From NCBI GenBank assembly GCA_025060455.1, contig JANXBY010000031.1, positions 1 through 38,239 of the forward strand: a stretch of 38,239 nucleotides of DNA, read 5' to 3'. Below, piece by piece: positions 24,136 through 32,535 of the stretch. This DNA comes from Armatimonadota bacterium (GTDB taxonomy: Bacteria; Sysuimicrobiota; Sysuimicrobiia; Sysuimicrobiales; Sysuimicrobiaceae). The translations under genes were made by a program, and so were the position numbers. Numbering within the stretch: position 1 is the stretch's first letter; each line of letters starts with the position of its first letter. Below the pieces are notes generated by a model that made no database searches, was not told where the DNA came from, and saw only the letters and a list, made by a program, of their open reading frames with translations.

Positions 24136-25665
24136 CTACTTCTCCGCCATCCAGCTCTTGATCACCGCGGCGATGTCCGCGGGCCGTTCCTGAGCCATCC
24201 GCTGCAGCTCACGCCGCACCGCCGCTTCCCGGCTCTCCTCCCGCTCCCGCAGAGCCCGCAGGACGCGCTCCTCCTCGTCCTCCTCCGGTTCTGGGGCCGG
24301 AGGGGGCGGAACCGGCGCCGGCTGCAGGGTCTCCACCGTCACCGCGCGGGCGCGCCGGCGCCGCCGCAGGACCAACAGCACCACCGCGGCCACCAACACC
24401 GCGGCCGCGGCGGCCGCTCCTGTGAGCACCCATGGCGCCAAGCCCGTCCTGCCGGTTGGTGTGGGGACCCGCGCGGTGGCTGCGGGCTCCTCGGTGCCCG
24501 CCGGCAGGTCCACCGTCTGCACCACCAGCACGTCGCCCCGCCGGCGATCCAGGCCCACGCCGGCGGCCACCGCGGCCTCCAGGGCCTGCACGGCCGCCGG
24601 AGGCACCCGCCGGTCCACCAGCACCGCCACGGAGATCCGGCGGATACCGCCCACGGACACCGCACGCTCCACCCGCCGCGTCACCTGGTAGGTGGTCCGG
24701 GACTCCCGCCTGCGGTACTCCGAGCCAGAGGCGGCGGGAGGGGCCTGCGCGTACGACGGCACGGACACCGTGGCGGGCCCGCCCGGCGGAAGGCCCCCAC
24801 GGCCCGCGTACGACTCCTCTACGGTCACCTCCGAGGTCGGGGCCCGCTGGTCGGGCAGGAAGCTTTCCTGTTCCACCTGACGGCGGCTGAAGTCCACGTC
24901 CGCGCTCACCCGCGCGATGGCCCGGCCCGGGCCCAGGACCTGATCCAGCATCCCCTGGACGCGCTGCTGCAGGGCGGCCTCCACCTGCTCCCGCTCGCCC
25001 AGCTGTGCCGCGTTCGCCCCGGATGGGTCCTCCTGGCCCGCGGACAGCAGCCGGCCCCGGGTGTCTACCACCGTTACCCGTTCCGGCGACAGGCCTTCCA
25101 CGCTGCTGGCCACCAGGTGCCGGATGGCGCGCACCTGGCCCGAGCTGAGGCTGGCCCCCGGCCGCAGCGCCACCACCACCGACGCGCTGGGGCTTGTGGT
25201 CTCGTCCTGGAACAGCCGGTCTTCAGGGATGGCGAGGTGCACCCGCGCGGACTCCACCGCCTCCAGCGTCTCGATGCTGCGCACCAGCTCGCCCGCCAGC
25301 GCCCGGTGCAGGTTCACGCGTTGCACCAGCTCCGTGGCCCCGAAGTTGTTGCGGTCGAACAGCTCGAACCCAACCCCGCCGGAGCGCGGCAGCCCCTGGC
25401 TCGCCAGCTGCAGCCGCGCCGCGTACACGCGGTCCCGGGGCACCTCCACGGTGGTGCCGGCGCCCGTGAGCCGGTACGGTACCCCTGCCTGCTGCAGCGC
25501 CTGTACCACCCGCGCGGCCTCCTCTACGTCCAGCCGGCTGTACAGGGGGACAAACTGGGGGCGGCTCACCCAGCTCCACACTCCCAGGGCCACCGCCACG
25601 CCTGCGGCAGCCAGGACCGCCAGCCGCTTGCGCGCGGGAGGCCAGCCGGACCACGCCTGCCACAT
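24136..25665 (-). CDS. fliF: Flagellar M-ring protein FliF
   Basis: Forms the membrane ring that seeds the basal body. It has 509 residues from ATG 25665. A first membrane helix (about 14-32) is followed by the RBM domains: VPLYSRLDVEEAARVVQALQ, YAARLQLASQGLP, and SARVHLAIPEDRLF with VVVALRPGASLSSGQVRAIR. A second helix lies near 418-440, before an arginine-rich patch. The acidic C-terminal tail (EEDEEERVLRALRE) ends with the FliG-binding motif PADIAAVIKSWMAEK. The ribosome site is weak. Confidence 0.96.
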   Translation of the reverse strand: MWQAWSGWPPARKRLAVLAAAGVAVALGVWSWVSRPQFVPLYSRLDVEEAARVVQALQQAGVPYRLTGAGTTVEVPRDRVYAARLQLASQGLPRSGGVGFELFDRNNFGATELVQRVNLHRALAGELVRSIETLEAVESARVHLAIPEDRLFQDETTSPSASVVVALRPGASLSSGQVRAIRHLVASSVEGLSPERVTVVDTRGRLLSAGQEDPSGANAAQLGEREQVEAALQQRVQGMLDQVLGPGRAIARVSADVDFSRRQVEQESFLPDQRAPTSEVTVEESYAGRGGLPPGGPATVSVPSYAQAPPAASGSEYRRRESRTTYQVTRRVERAVSVGGIRRISVAVLVDRRVPPAAVQALEAAVAAGVGLDRRRGDVLVVQTVDLPAGTEEPAATARVPTPTGRTGLAPWVLTGAAAAAAVLVAAVVLLVLRRRRRARAVTVETLQPAPVPPPPAPEPEEDEEERVLRALREREESREAAVRRELQRMAQERPADIAAVIKSWMAEK

Positions 25666-25680
25666 GGGCCCTGAACCCCG

Positions 25681-25962
25681 CTAGACCTGCATGCGCACCA
25701 GCTCCTGGTAGGACTCCAGGAGCCGGTTGCGGACCTGGATGGCCAGCTGCAGGGCCAGGCTGGCCTCCTCCATGGCCACCATCACCGCGTGCACGTCGTC
25801 CGTGCGGCCGTCCGCCAGCGCCGCGGCCGCCGCGTCCGCACGGCGCTGCAGCTCGTCCGCGCTGCGCACCGCCCGCTCCAGGGCCTCCGCGAACGCGGAC
25901 AGGGTCTGCTGCAGGGGCGACGCCTGCGGGGAGCCAACCGTGGAGACGGCGCGTACGTTCAA
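25681..25962 (-). CDS. fliE: Hook-basal body adapter FliE
   Basis: Adapter between the M-ring and rod. It has 93 residues from TTG 25962; this rare start is supported by a GGAGGAGGTGA ribosome site which overlaps the end of flgC. The core has ALADGRTDDVHAVMVAMEEA, and the end has LQLAIQVRNRLLESYQELVR, a strong family signature. The first 30 residues are variable, as usual. Confidence 0.94.
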   Translation of the reverse strand: MNVRAVSTVGSPQASPLQQTLSAFAEALERAVRSADELQRRADAAAAALADGRTDDVHAVMVAMEEASLALQLAIQVRNRLLESYQELVRMQV

Positions 25963-25966
25963 GGGC

Positions 25967-26401
25967 TCACCTCCTCCCCAGCTCCAGGGCCCGCAGGATC
26001 ACCTGCTTGACGGTGTTGAACGCCACCGCGTTCAGCTCGTAGCTCCGCGCGGAGGCCATCAGGTCCGCCATCTCCGTCACGGGGTTGACGTTGGGCAGGG
26101 CCACGAAGCCCTCGCGGTCCGCGTCCGGGTGGCCTGGGTCGTACACGCGGCGGGGCGGGCTGGGGTCTTCCACCACCCCCGCCACCACGACCCCGCGGCT
26201 GTCGGACAGCGCGCCACCGCCCCACGCGGCCGCCAGGCGCTCCACCAGCGGTGCGAAGAACACCACCCGCCGCCGGTACGGTCCGCCCTCCGGCGTGCGC
26301 GTGGTGTTGGCGTTGGCCAGGTTGGAGGTCGCCACCTCCATCCGCACCCGCTCCGCGGTGAGGGCCGAGGCGCTGGCCTCCAGAGCCCGGAACAGGGACA
26401 C
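25967..26401 (-). CDS. flgC: Rod protein FlgC
   Basis: Proximal rod protein. It has 144 residues from GTG 26401 with a GGAGGGA ribosome site. The N-terminal motif (LFRALEASASALTAERVRME, then SNLANANTTRTPEGGPYRR) is the rod family signature. The conserved GFVALPNVNPVTEMADLMAS, ARSYELNAVAFNTVKQ and C-terminal ILRALELGR follow. A 74-nt gap to flgB holds only the ribosome site and a weak GACGGGCCGTC repeat. Confidence 0.94.
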   Translation of the reverse strand: MSLFRALEASASALTAERVRMEVATSNLANANTTRTPEGGPYRRRVVFFAPLVERLAAAWGGGALSDSRGVVVAGVVEDPSPPRRVYDPGHPDADREGFVALPNVNPVTEMADLMASARSYELNAVAFNTVKQVILRALELGRR

Positions 26402-26475
26402 CTCTGCTCCCTCCCTTCCCCCGACGGCTCCTCACTCCTGACGGGCCGTCCCAAACCGCCCGACCGCAGGCCAGC

Positions 26476-26820
26476 CTACCGGCGTCCTTCGAGAATGGCC
26501 GCCCGCAGCATGTCCAGCTTGGCCGCGAGCAGGTTCGTCAGCGCCATGCTGACGAGCGCGGTGCGGCTCATCTCCGCGGCCTCCAGCTCCGGGTCCGGTC
26601 CGGTGCCGTCCGACCGCAGAAACGCCACCCCCGAGGCCGGCGGGCCTTCCGGGCCCTCCTCGTACAGCGCCCTCAGGGTGGCCCCGAAGTCCACGTCCAC
26701 CCGGGCGTAACCCGGGGTGTGCGCGTTGGCCAGGTTCCCTGCCAGCACCGCGTGCCGGCGCGCTAGGGTCCTCAGGGACGCCAGCAGGTACTGGCCCGTG
26801 GAGTCCAGGACGTTGGCCAT
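26476..26820 (-). CDS. flgB: Rod protein FlgB
   Basis: Proximal rod protein and first gene of the basal-body group. It has 114 residues from ATG 26820. Family features are LARRHAVLAGNLANAHTPGY with VDVDFGATL, and a C-terminal half with SRTALVSMALTNLLAAKLDM. There is no clear ribosome site, and a sigma-54-type promoter lies so close that the leader would be about 6 nt. Rod partners flgF/flgG are not in the window. Confidence 0.92.
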   Translation of the reverse strand: MANVLDSTGQYLLASLRTLARRHAVLAGNLANAHTPGYARVDVDFGATLRALYEEGPEGPPASGVAFLRSDGTGPDPELEAAEMSRTALVSMALTNLLAAKLDMLRAAILEGRR

Positions 26821-26837
26821 CTCGCCTGTGGGGCGTT

Positions 26838-26851
26838 GCACAAACGGTGCC
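26838..26851 (-). promoter_or_regulatory. Sigma-54 (-24/-12) promoter for flgB-flgC-fliE operon
   Basis: The minus strand reads CGGCACCGTTTGTGCA in the 41-nt rpoN-flgB gap. GG and GC are 10 nt apart; the -24 part has C for G at one position and the -12 part is GTGC, as before flhB. Predicted transcription starts near 26826, about 6 nt from the flgB ATG. Confidence 0.65.
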
Positions 26852-26861
26852 GCACGCCCGA

Positions 26862-28259
26862 CTACACCGCCGCTTCGGAGAGCGCCGCGGCGCGGCGGCG
26901 CGCCCGGGCGGACGGGATGCCGGCCAGCTCCCGGTACTTGGTCACCGTCCGCCGTGCCACCCCGAACCCCTCCGCCCGCAGCCGCGCGGCCAGCTCCTCG
27001 TCGGTGAGGGGCGAGGACGGATCCTCGGAGGCCACCAGCTCGCGGATCCGCTCCCGCACGGGCAGGCTGGCGTCGAAGAACACCTCGAAGGGCACGACCC
27101 GGCCGTCCGGCATCTGCACGAACTTGCCTGCCAGCGCCCGGCTCACCGTGGACTCCCACACTCCCAGGACTTCCGCGAGGCGGCTGAGGGTGATGGGCCG
27201 TAGGTAGGCGGGCCCGCGGTCCAGGAAGTCCCGCTGGTAGCGCACCAGGTAGTCCGCGCACCGGTACAGCATGGCGTTGCGGCGGCGCAGGGCCTCCACG
27301 AACAGCCGTCCCCTGCGGACTTGCGCCCGCAGCCGCTCGCGCTCCTCCGGCGTGAGACCGCCGCTGAGGAGCGCCTGCCGCACCAGGGGGTGGATGCGCA
27401 GCTGCGTGGCCGCCGCGGCCACCAGCTCCACCCGGTAGCCGTCCTCGGTCCGGTACACCGCCACGTCTGGGATGGCCAGCTCCTCCGGCCGCACTCGGTC
27501 GCCTCCGTGCTCCGCATAAAACGCGTCCGCGGGGTGGGCCACCAGGTGGCGTCGGATGTACCGGACCGCCGCGTACACCTCCTCCACCCGGACGCCCAGG
27601 GCTGCCGCGGCCGCGCCGTACTGGCCCCTGCCCAGCGCGTCCAGGTGGTTTGCGACCAGGGCCTGCGCCAGGCGCCGCTGCGGGCAGTCCGGGGCCCGCT
27701 CCAGCTGCAGCTGCAGGCACTCCCGCACGTCCCGGGCACCGACGCCCGCGGGCTCGCAGCTCTGCAGGGCCCGCAGGGCTTCCTCCACCGTGTCCGGCGG
27801 CAGGCGCAGCTCCGCGGCCACGTACGGGAGGTCCGCGTCCAGGTAGCCCCGCTCGTCCACGTAGCCCACCAGGTGCAGGGCCGCGCGCAGCACCACGGGG
27901 TCGCGCACGTTCACCCGCAGCTGCGCTTCCAGGGAGTCCAGCAGGTTCGCCGGCGCCGGGGTGCGATCCACGGCGGGCGGCCGCTCTTCTTCCGCCGGTG
28001 CGACGCGGCGTTCGGACCGGAGGCGCCAGGGAGCCAGCCACGAGTAGCCGCACACACCGCAGGTCACCCCTTCGACGGGCCGGCCGCACTGCGGGCAGGG
28101 AGTCGGGACGCGTTCCAGCACCGGGTTTTCCTCCAGCTCCCGCTCCACCCTTGCCAGCAGCTCTGCCACCGCCAGCGGCAGCACCGCGTTCACCGCGAGG
28201 ACAGTCTGAAGGGCCCGCGCCTCCACCGCGGGCAACTGGACCGGACGCAGTTCCACCAT
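26862..28259 (-). CDS. rpoN: RNA polymerase sigma-54 factor RpoN with a CxxC-CxxC insert
   Basis: Sigma-54, which recognises -24/-12 promoters and needs an AAA+ activator. It has 465 residues from ATG 28259; a GTG two codons upstream is possible but would sit too close to GGGGAGGG. Region I is divergent but ends in ELLARVERELEENPVLE. Next comes a four-cysteine motif (Cys55, 58, 67, 70; CPQC and CGVC) not found in standard sigma-54. The core-binding and HTH regions follow (GYVDERGYLD, EPAGVGARDVRECL, then ITLSRLAEVLGVWESTVSRAL). The RpoN box reads ARRTVTKYRE (about 435-444). It lies after cheY with a 78-nt gap and just before flgB. Confidence 0.95.
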   Translation of the reverse strand: MVELRPVQLPAVEARALQTVLAVNAVLPLAVAELLARVERELEENPVLERVPTPCPQCGRPVEGVTCGVCGYSWLAPWRLRSERRVAPAEEERPPAVDRTPAPANLLDSLEAQLRVNVRDPVVLRAALHLVGYVDERGYLDADLPYVAAELRLPPDTVEEALRALQSCEPAGVGARDVRECLQLQLERAPDCPQRRLAQALVANHLDALGRGQYGAAAAALGVRVEEVYAAVRYIRRHLVAHPADAFYAEHGGDRVRPEELAIPDVAVYRTEDGYRVELVAAAATQLRIHPLVRQALLSGGLTPEERERLRAQVRRGRLFVEALRRRNAMLYRCADYLVRYQRDFLDRGPAYLRPITLSRLAEVLGVWESTVSRALAGKFVQMPDGRVVPFEVFFDASLPVRERIRELVASEDPSSPLTDEELAARLRAEGFGVARRTVTKYRELAGIPSARARRRAAALSEAAV

Positions 28260-28337
28260 GGGCACCCCTCCCCTGCGCCAGCTCTGCCAGCGCCGGCCCG
28301 CCCCCCTCGGTGCCGGTGCTGATCCTGTCTGAGCCCT

Positions 28338-28700
28338 CTACCGCAGCGCCCGGCGGATGGCCTCCACCAGCCGCGTCTGGTCGAAGGGCTTGACCACGAA
28401 GTCCCGCGCGCCCGCCTGGATGGCCTCCACCACCAGGGCCTGCTGCCCCATGGCGCTGACCATCACGATCCGCGCGGACGGGTCGCGCTTGAGGATCTCC
28501 CGCACCGCCTGCACCCCGTCCATCTGCGGCATGGTGATGTCCATGGTCACCACGTCGGGCTTGGTCTCCTCGTACCGCGTCACGGCCTCCTCGCCGTTGC
28601 TGGCCTCCGCCACCACCTGGAAGCCGCTGTTGGCGAGGGCCTCGCGGATCATGGCCCGCATGAACAGGGCGTCGTCCACCACCAGCACCCTAGCCGACAT
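28338..28700 (-). CDS. cheY: Chemotaxis response regulator CheY
   Basis: Single-domain receiver that carries the phosphate signal from CheA to FliM. It has 120 residues from ATG 28700, overlapping cheA by 11 nt. The acid pair is at Asp9-Asp10, the phospho-acceptor Asp54 lies in VTMDITMPQMDG, and the conserved lysine is in FVVKPFD. Length and motifs match CheY. The strong switch-protein context (FliM CheY peptide, FliY phosphatase) supports the role. Confidence 0.95.
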   Translation of the reverse strand: MSARVLVVDDALFMRAMIREALANSGFQVVAEASNGEEAVTRYEETKPDVVTMDITMPQMDGVQAVREILKRDPSARIVMVSAMGQQALVVEAIQAGARDFVVKPFDQTRLVEAIRRALR

Positions 28701-30618
28701 GCGCCAGCTCCTCCTCCCGCACCGCGAGCCGCACCAGGGCCTGCGGCTCCAGGATGAGCGCCACCCGGCCGTCGCCCAGGATGGTGGCGCCCGAGATGCC
28801 CTCCACCTGGCCCAGGTAGCTAGCCAGCGGCTTCACCACGACCTCTCCCTCTCCCAGGACCCGATCCACCCACAGGCCCACCCGGCGGCGGCCACCGGTG
28901 ACCACACACAAGAGCCGGTCCGCGGACTCCGGGACCGGCAGGCCCACCGCCTCGTGCACCGATACAACAGGCAGCACCGCGCCCCGCAGCACCGTGGTGC
29001 GGTACGAGCCCACCCGGTGGACGCGGTCCGCGGGCACCTCCACGATCTCCTGCACCGCCGCGAGCGGAACCACGTACCGCTCCCCGCCGCAGGACACCAG
29101 CAGCGCCCGCACGATGGCCAGCGTCAGGGGCAGGCGGAGGACGAACCGGGTGCCCCGGCCCCGCTGGGTCTCCACCTCCACCGACCCACCCAGGGCCTGC
29201 ACGCCTGCCCGCACCGCGTCCATGCCCACCCCGCGGCCGGAAACGTCCGTCACCTGGGCGGCGGTGCTCAGCCCCGGGTGGAAGATGAGCTCCACCGCCT
29301 CTTCCTCCGACATCCGGGCCGCGGCGTCCGCGCTCACCAGGCCCAGGGCCACCGCCTTCTGCCGGACCCGGCCGGTGTCGATGCCGCGCCCGTCGTCCTC
29401 CACTACCACCACGATCCCTTCTTCTTCCTGGGAAGCTGCCAGGCGCAGCAGCCCCGCGGGCGGCTTGCCGAGCCGCGCCCGTTCCTCGGGCGGCTCGATC
29501 CCGTGGTCCACCGCGTTGCGCACCAGATGCATGAGCGGGCCGCCGATCTGCTCGATCACCGACCGGTCCAGCTCGGTGTCCTGCCCTTCCAGGACCACCT
29601 CCACCTGCTTGCCCGCGCGCCGCGCCAAGTCGCGCACGTACCGGGGGAAGCGGGTGAACAGGTGCTCGATGGGCAGCATGCGGGCCTTCAGCACCTGTGC
29701 CTGCAGGTCGCTGGCCACCCGGCCCAGGTGGGTGGCCGCCTCGTGCAGCTCCTGCGCGATCCCGTTGGCCTGTCCCATCCCCCGCAGCCGCTCCGCGATC
29801 TGCTGGAACCGGATCCGGTCCACCACCAGCTCGCCCACCAGGTTCATCAGCCGGTCCAGACGCTCCACGTCCACCCGCACGGTGCGCAAAGAGGCCCGAC
29901 GGGTCAGCACCGGGTCGTCTGGCAGCTTGCCCCGGGCCTGCGGTCCCAGGTCCAGCCACCGCTCGTCCCGGGCTTCCGAGGCCGGCATCACCCGCACGGA
30001 CTCCACGTCTGGCCCGCTCAACAGCTCCTGCAGAGCCTCCGGCTCCCGGGCCCGCACCCGCGCGGTGAACTCCAGCCCCAGCTGGCCCTGCGCGATGGCG
30101 TCCTCAGGGGGTGCCACCTGCTCCACCTGCGTGTGTCCCCGCAGCAGCCGCAGCAGGGCCAGGGCCCGCGCCGCCCGCATGGGGCAGTCTTCCCGCAGCC
30201 GCACCCACACGTCCGCGGGTAGCAGCCCGTCCCCCCCGGAGCCCTCCTTCCACGCCCGCAGCCTCCGCACCAGGTCTGCCACCTCCGTGCGCTCGCTGCC
30301 GTCCGCCACCTCCTGGCGCAGGGCGCGGAGGGCGTCCACGCACTCCAGCAGGAGGTCCGCCAGCCCGTCCGCGGCGTGGCCCTCCCGGAGGGCTTCCAGC
30401 ACCTCCTCCACGGCGTGGGTAAGCTCCGAGATGCGGACAAACCCCAAAGCCCCTGCGGACCCCTTCAGGGTGTGGGCGCTCCGGAACAGCCCTGCCACCA
30501 GCTCGGGGTTGGGGCCGCGGCGTTCCAGCTGCAGGACGCCCTCCTCCAGCGCCTGCAGATGCTCGTCCGCCTCCGCCAGGAAGACGGGCAGGAGCCGGTG
30601 CAGCGGCGCGGCCTTCAT
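28690..30618 (-). CDS. cheA: Chemotaxis histidine kinase CheA
   Basis: Kinase at the centre of the receptor array. It has 642 residues from ATG 30618, overlapping the cheW stop as ATGA. The Hpt domain carries the phospho-histidine His49 in SAHTLKGSAGALG. A P2-like part (about 130-235) precedes the dimer domain (VDVERLDRLMNLVGELVVDR). The catalytic domain shows HLVRNAVDHGIE, VVEDDGRGID and DVSGRGVGMDAVR; the CheW-like domain closes the protein. Order and length are normal. Confidence 0.97.
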   Translation of the reverse strand: MKAAPLHRLLPVFLAEADEHLQALEEGVLQLERRGPNPELVAGLFRSAHTLKGSAGALGFVRISELTHAVEEVLEALREGHAADGLADLLLECVDALRALRQEVADGSERTEVADLVRRLRAWKEGSGGDGLLPADVWVRLREDCPMRAARALALLRLLRGHTQVEQVAPPEDAIAQGQLGLEFTARVRAREPEALQELLSGPDVESVRVMPASEARDERWLDLGPQARGKLPDDPVLTRRASLRTVRVDVERLDRLMNLVGELVVDRIRFQQIAERLRGMGQANGIAQELHEAATHLGRVASDLQAQVLKARMLPIEHLFTRFPRYVRDLARRAGKQVEVVLEGQDTELDRSVIEQIGGPLMHLVRNAVDHGIEPPEERARLGKPPAGLLRLAASQEEEGIVVVVEDDGRGIDTGRVRQKAVALGLVSADAAARMSEEEAVELIFHPGLSTAAQVTDVSGRGVGMDAVRAGVQALGGSVEVETQRGRGTRFVLRLPLTLAIVRALLVSCGGERYVVPLAAVQEIVEVPADRVHRVGSYRTTVLRGAVLPVVSVHEAVGLPVPESADRLLCVVTGGRRRVGLWVDRVLGEGEVVVKPLASYLGQVEGISGATILGDGRVALILEPQALVRLAVREEELAHVG

Positions 30619-31094
30619 GGCGCCTGCAGCTCCGCCAGGGCCCGCTGCTCGTGGACCTCCAGCACCCGCTGCAGGTCCAGCAGCAGGATCAGGTCCTCTC
30701 CCTGCTTGGCCACGCCCTGGAGGAACGCCACCTCCGAGGCGGCCAGCAGCTCCTCGGGGGGGACCACCGAGCTGTTGGGAAGCCGCAGGACTTCCAGCAC
30801 CGCGTCCACCACCACGCCCACGCGGCTACCGTTCATCTCCACCACCACGATCCGAGCGGCCCCGTTCCGCTCCCCGTGCGGGAGCCCGAACCGCTTGCGC
30901 AGGTCGATCACCGGGATCACCTGGCCCCGCAGGTTGATCACCCCTTCCACGAACGCCGGCGCCCGAGGGATCCGGGTGACCTCCTGCATGCGGATGATCT
31001 CGTGCACGTGCTCGATGGGAACCCCGTACCGCTCCCGGTCCAGGCGCACCACCACCAGGTGCTGCTCGCCGTCCTTCGCGCGTTGAGCTTCCAC
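30615..31094 (-). CDS. cheW: Chemotaxis adaptor CheW
   Basis: Adaptor between receptors and CheA. It has 159 residues from GTG 31094, with GGAGGTGAGG upstream. The CheW domain is complete: YGVPIEHVHEIIRMQEVTRI, FVEGVINLRGQVIPVIDLRK, VDAVLEVLRL, and a C-terminal DLILLLDLQRVLEV. It is only 6 nt after the HD-GYP gene and overlaps cheA by 4 nt. Confidence 0.95.
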   Translation of the reverse strand: MEAQRAKDGEQHLVVVRLDRERYGVPIEHVHEIIRMQEVTRIPRAPAFVEGVINLRGQVIPVIDLRKRFGLPHGERNGAARIVVVEMNGSRVGVVVDAVLEVLRLPNSSVVPPEELLAASEVAFLQGVAKQGEDLILLLDLQRVLEVHEQRALAELQAP

Positions 31095-31100
31095 CGTCCC

Positions 31101-32489
31101 TCACCTCCAGCCCTCACCGGTGCTCCACCCTGCCTCCGCGACCACCTCTCCCGAGGACAGCGCCTCCGCGAAGGCGTCCACCACCTGCGGGTCGAACTGC
31201 GCGCCCCGCTGCCTCCGCAGCTCCTCCAGGGCCTGCCCCGGCAGCACCGGAGCCCGGTAGCTGCGGCCCGTGGTCATCACCTCATACGCGTCCGCCACCG
31301 CCAGGATGCGGGCGCCCAGCGGGATCTCCTCCCCCGCCAGCCCCATGGGGTAGCCGCGCCCGTCCCACCGCTCGTGGTGGTGCAGCACCCACCGCACCAC
31401 GTCCTCCCCGAACCCCGCCGCGGACAGGATCTCCGCGCCCATCACCGCGTGCCGCTTCACCGTCTCGTACTCCTCCGGCGTGAGGGGCCCGGCCTTGAGG
31501 AGCAGGGTGTCGCTGATGCCGATCTTGCCCACGTCGTGCAGCATGCCCGCCACCCGAAGGTCCGCCAGCTGTACCTCCGACAGGCCCAGCCGGCGGCCGA
31601 TGGCCACCGCGTACGAGGCCAGCCGCTCGCTGTGTCCCCGCAGGGACGCCTCGTGCAGCTCGCACGCATACGCCAGGGCCTCCGTGAGGCGCCGGTTCCC
31701 CTCGCGAAGCCGGTGCAGCAGGTCCAGCTGCACCAACGGCAGCGACGCCACGACCGCCAACACGTCCAGCAGCTCCCGTTCCGCGGGGCCGAAGGGCTCC
31801 CGGTGGGGGTGCCGCAACACCGTGAGCGCACCCACGGGCCGGCCCGCGCTCACCAGGGCCACGGTGGCCGTGCGGCCGTCGTCCGCCTCCGCCCCGGCGG
31901 GTACGGAGGCCAGCCTGCCCGGCACCACGGTCCAGAACCCCTCCGCGGTGTGCACGCCCCGCACTTCCGCCAGTCCCACCACCAGCTCCGCGGCCGCCGG
32001 GCACAGCGTCACCGCCGCGGCGCGGTCCGCACTCACGGTGACGCGGGCGATCTCCGCCAGACGGCGCAGCACCGTCTCGGGGTTGCCGTCCGCGGCCGCC
32101 AGCTCCCTCAACCGCAAAAGCGGCTGCAGCACCTCGCGCCGCGCCGCCTCCTGGACCCGCCGGTGGTGGGCCACCACCCGGCGCACCTCCTCGGCCAGGG
32201 CGTGCCCGTCGGCCGGCGGTACCACCACGCCCGCCGCGCCGGCCCGGACTGCCTCCGCCACGCGCTCCTGCGGCGCCACCGCGACCACGGGCACGTGAGG
32301 GTATCGCACAGCCAGCCGCCGCACCTCGTTCGCTCCCAGCGCCTGCAGGTCCGCCGCCACGGCGTCCGCGTCCCACATTAGGGCCGCCGCCTCCAGCCCG
32401 CATGCGGAACCTGTAGACCGGAACTGCACGCCCTCCACGTCTCCGGCCACCGGCACCGTCCCCACCACCACGCAGCGCAGCGTCTCCAC
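31101..32489 (-). CDS. HD-GYP protein with receiver-like and GAF-like domains
   Basis: Probable cyclic-di-GMP phosphodiesterase. It has 462 residues from GTG 32489. The N-terminal 110 residues look like a degenerate response-regulator receiver without a clear phospho-site. A GAF-like region (about 135-260) follows. The HD-GYP domain is at the C-terminus: HSERLASYAVAIGRRLG, HDVGKIGISD (318-327), and HHERWDGRGYP (371-381) with the GYP motif kept. It is the first gene of the cheW-cheA-cheY-rpoN group, with its own sigma-54-type promoter. Together with the PilZ gene this suggests cyclic-di-GMP control of motility; the enzyme reaction is inferred from intact motifs. Confidence 0.9.
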   Translation of the reverse strand: METLRCVVVGTVPVAGDVEGVQFRSTGSACGLEAAALMWDADAVAADLQALGANEVRRLAVRYPHVPVVAVAPQERVAEAVRAGAAGVVVPPADGHALAEEVRRVVAHHRRVQEAARREVLQPLLRLRELAAADGNPETVLRRLAEIARVTVSADRAAAVTLCPAAAELVVGLAEVRGVHTAEGFWTVVPGRLASVPAGAEADDGRTATVALVSAGRPVGALTVLRHPHREPFGPAERELLDVLAVVASLPLVQLDLLHRLREGNRRLTEALAYACELHEASLRGHSERLASYAVAIGRRLGLSEVQLADLRVAGMLHDVGKIGISDTLLLKAGPLTPEEYETVKRHAVMGAEILSAAGFGEDVVRWVLHHHERWDGRGYPMGLAGEEIPLGARILAVADAYEVMTTGRSYRAPVLPGQALEELRRQRGAQFDPQVVDAFAEALSSGEVVAEAGWSTGEGWR

Positions 32490-32520
32490 GACCAGCCCTT
32501 GGACTCTGCCCGTCCACCTT

Positions 32521-32534
32521 GCAAACTCCGTGCC
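32521..32534 (-). promoter_or_regulatory. Sigma-54 (-24/-12) promoter for HD-GYP-cheW-cheA-cheY-rpoN
   Basis: The minus strand reads CGGCACGGAGTTTGCA, a very good match, placed immediately after the stop codon of the activator gene. Transcription would begin near 32509, 20 nt before the GTG start of the HD-GYP gene. If it reads through, rpoN itself would be under sigma-54 control. Confidence 0.82.
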
Positions 32535-32535
32535 G

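Noticed and set aside
28275-28288. A further GG-N10-GC match (TGGCAGAGCTGGCGCA) upstream of rpoN
   Set aside because: The -12 part is poor and transcription would start about 4 nt from the ATG, downstream of the ribosome site. Probably chance.
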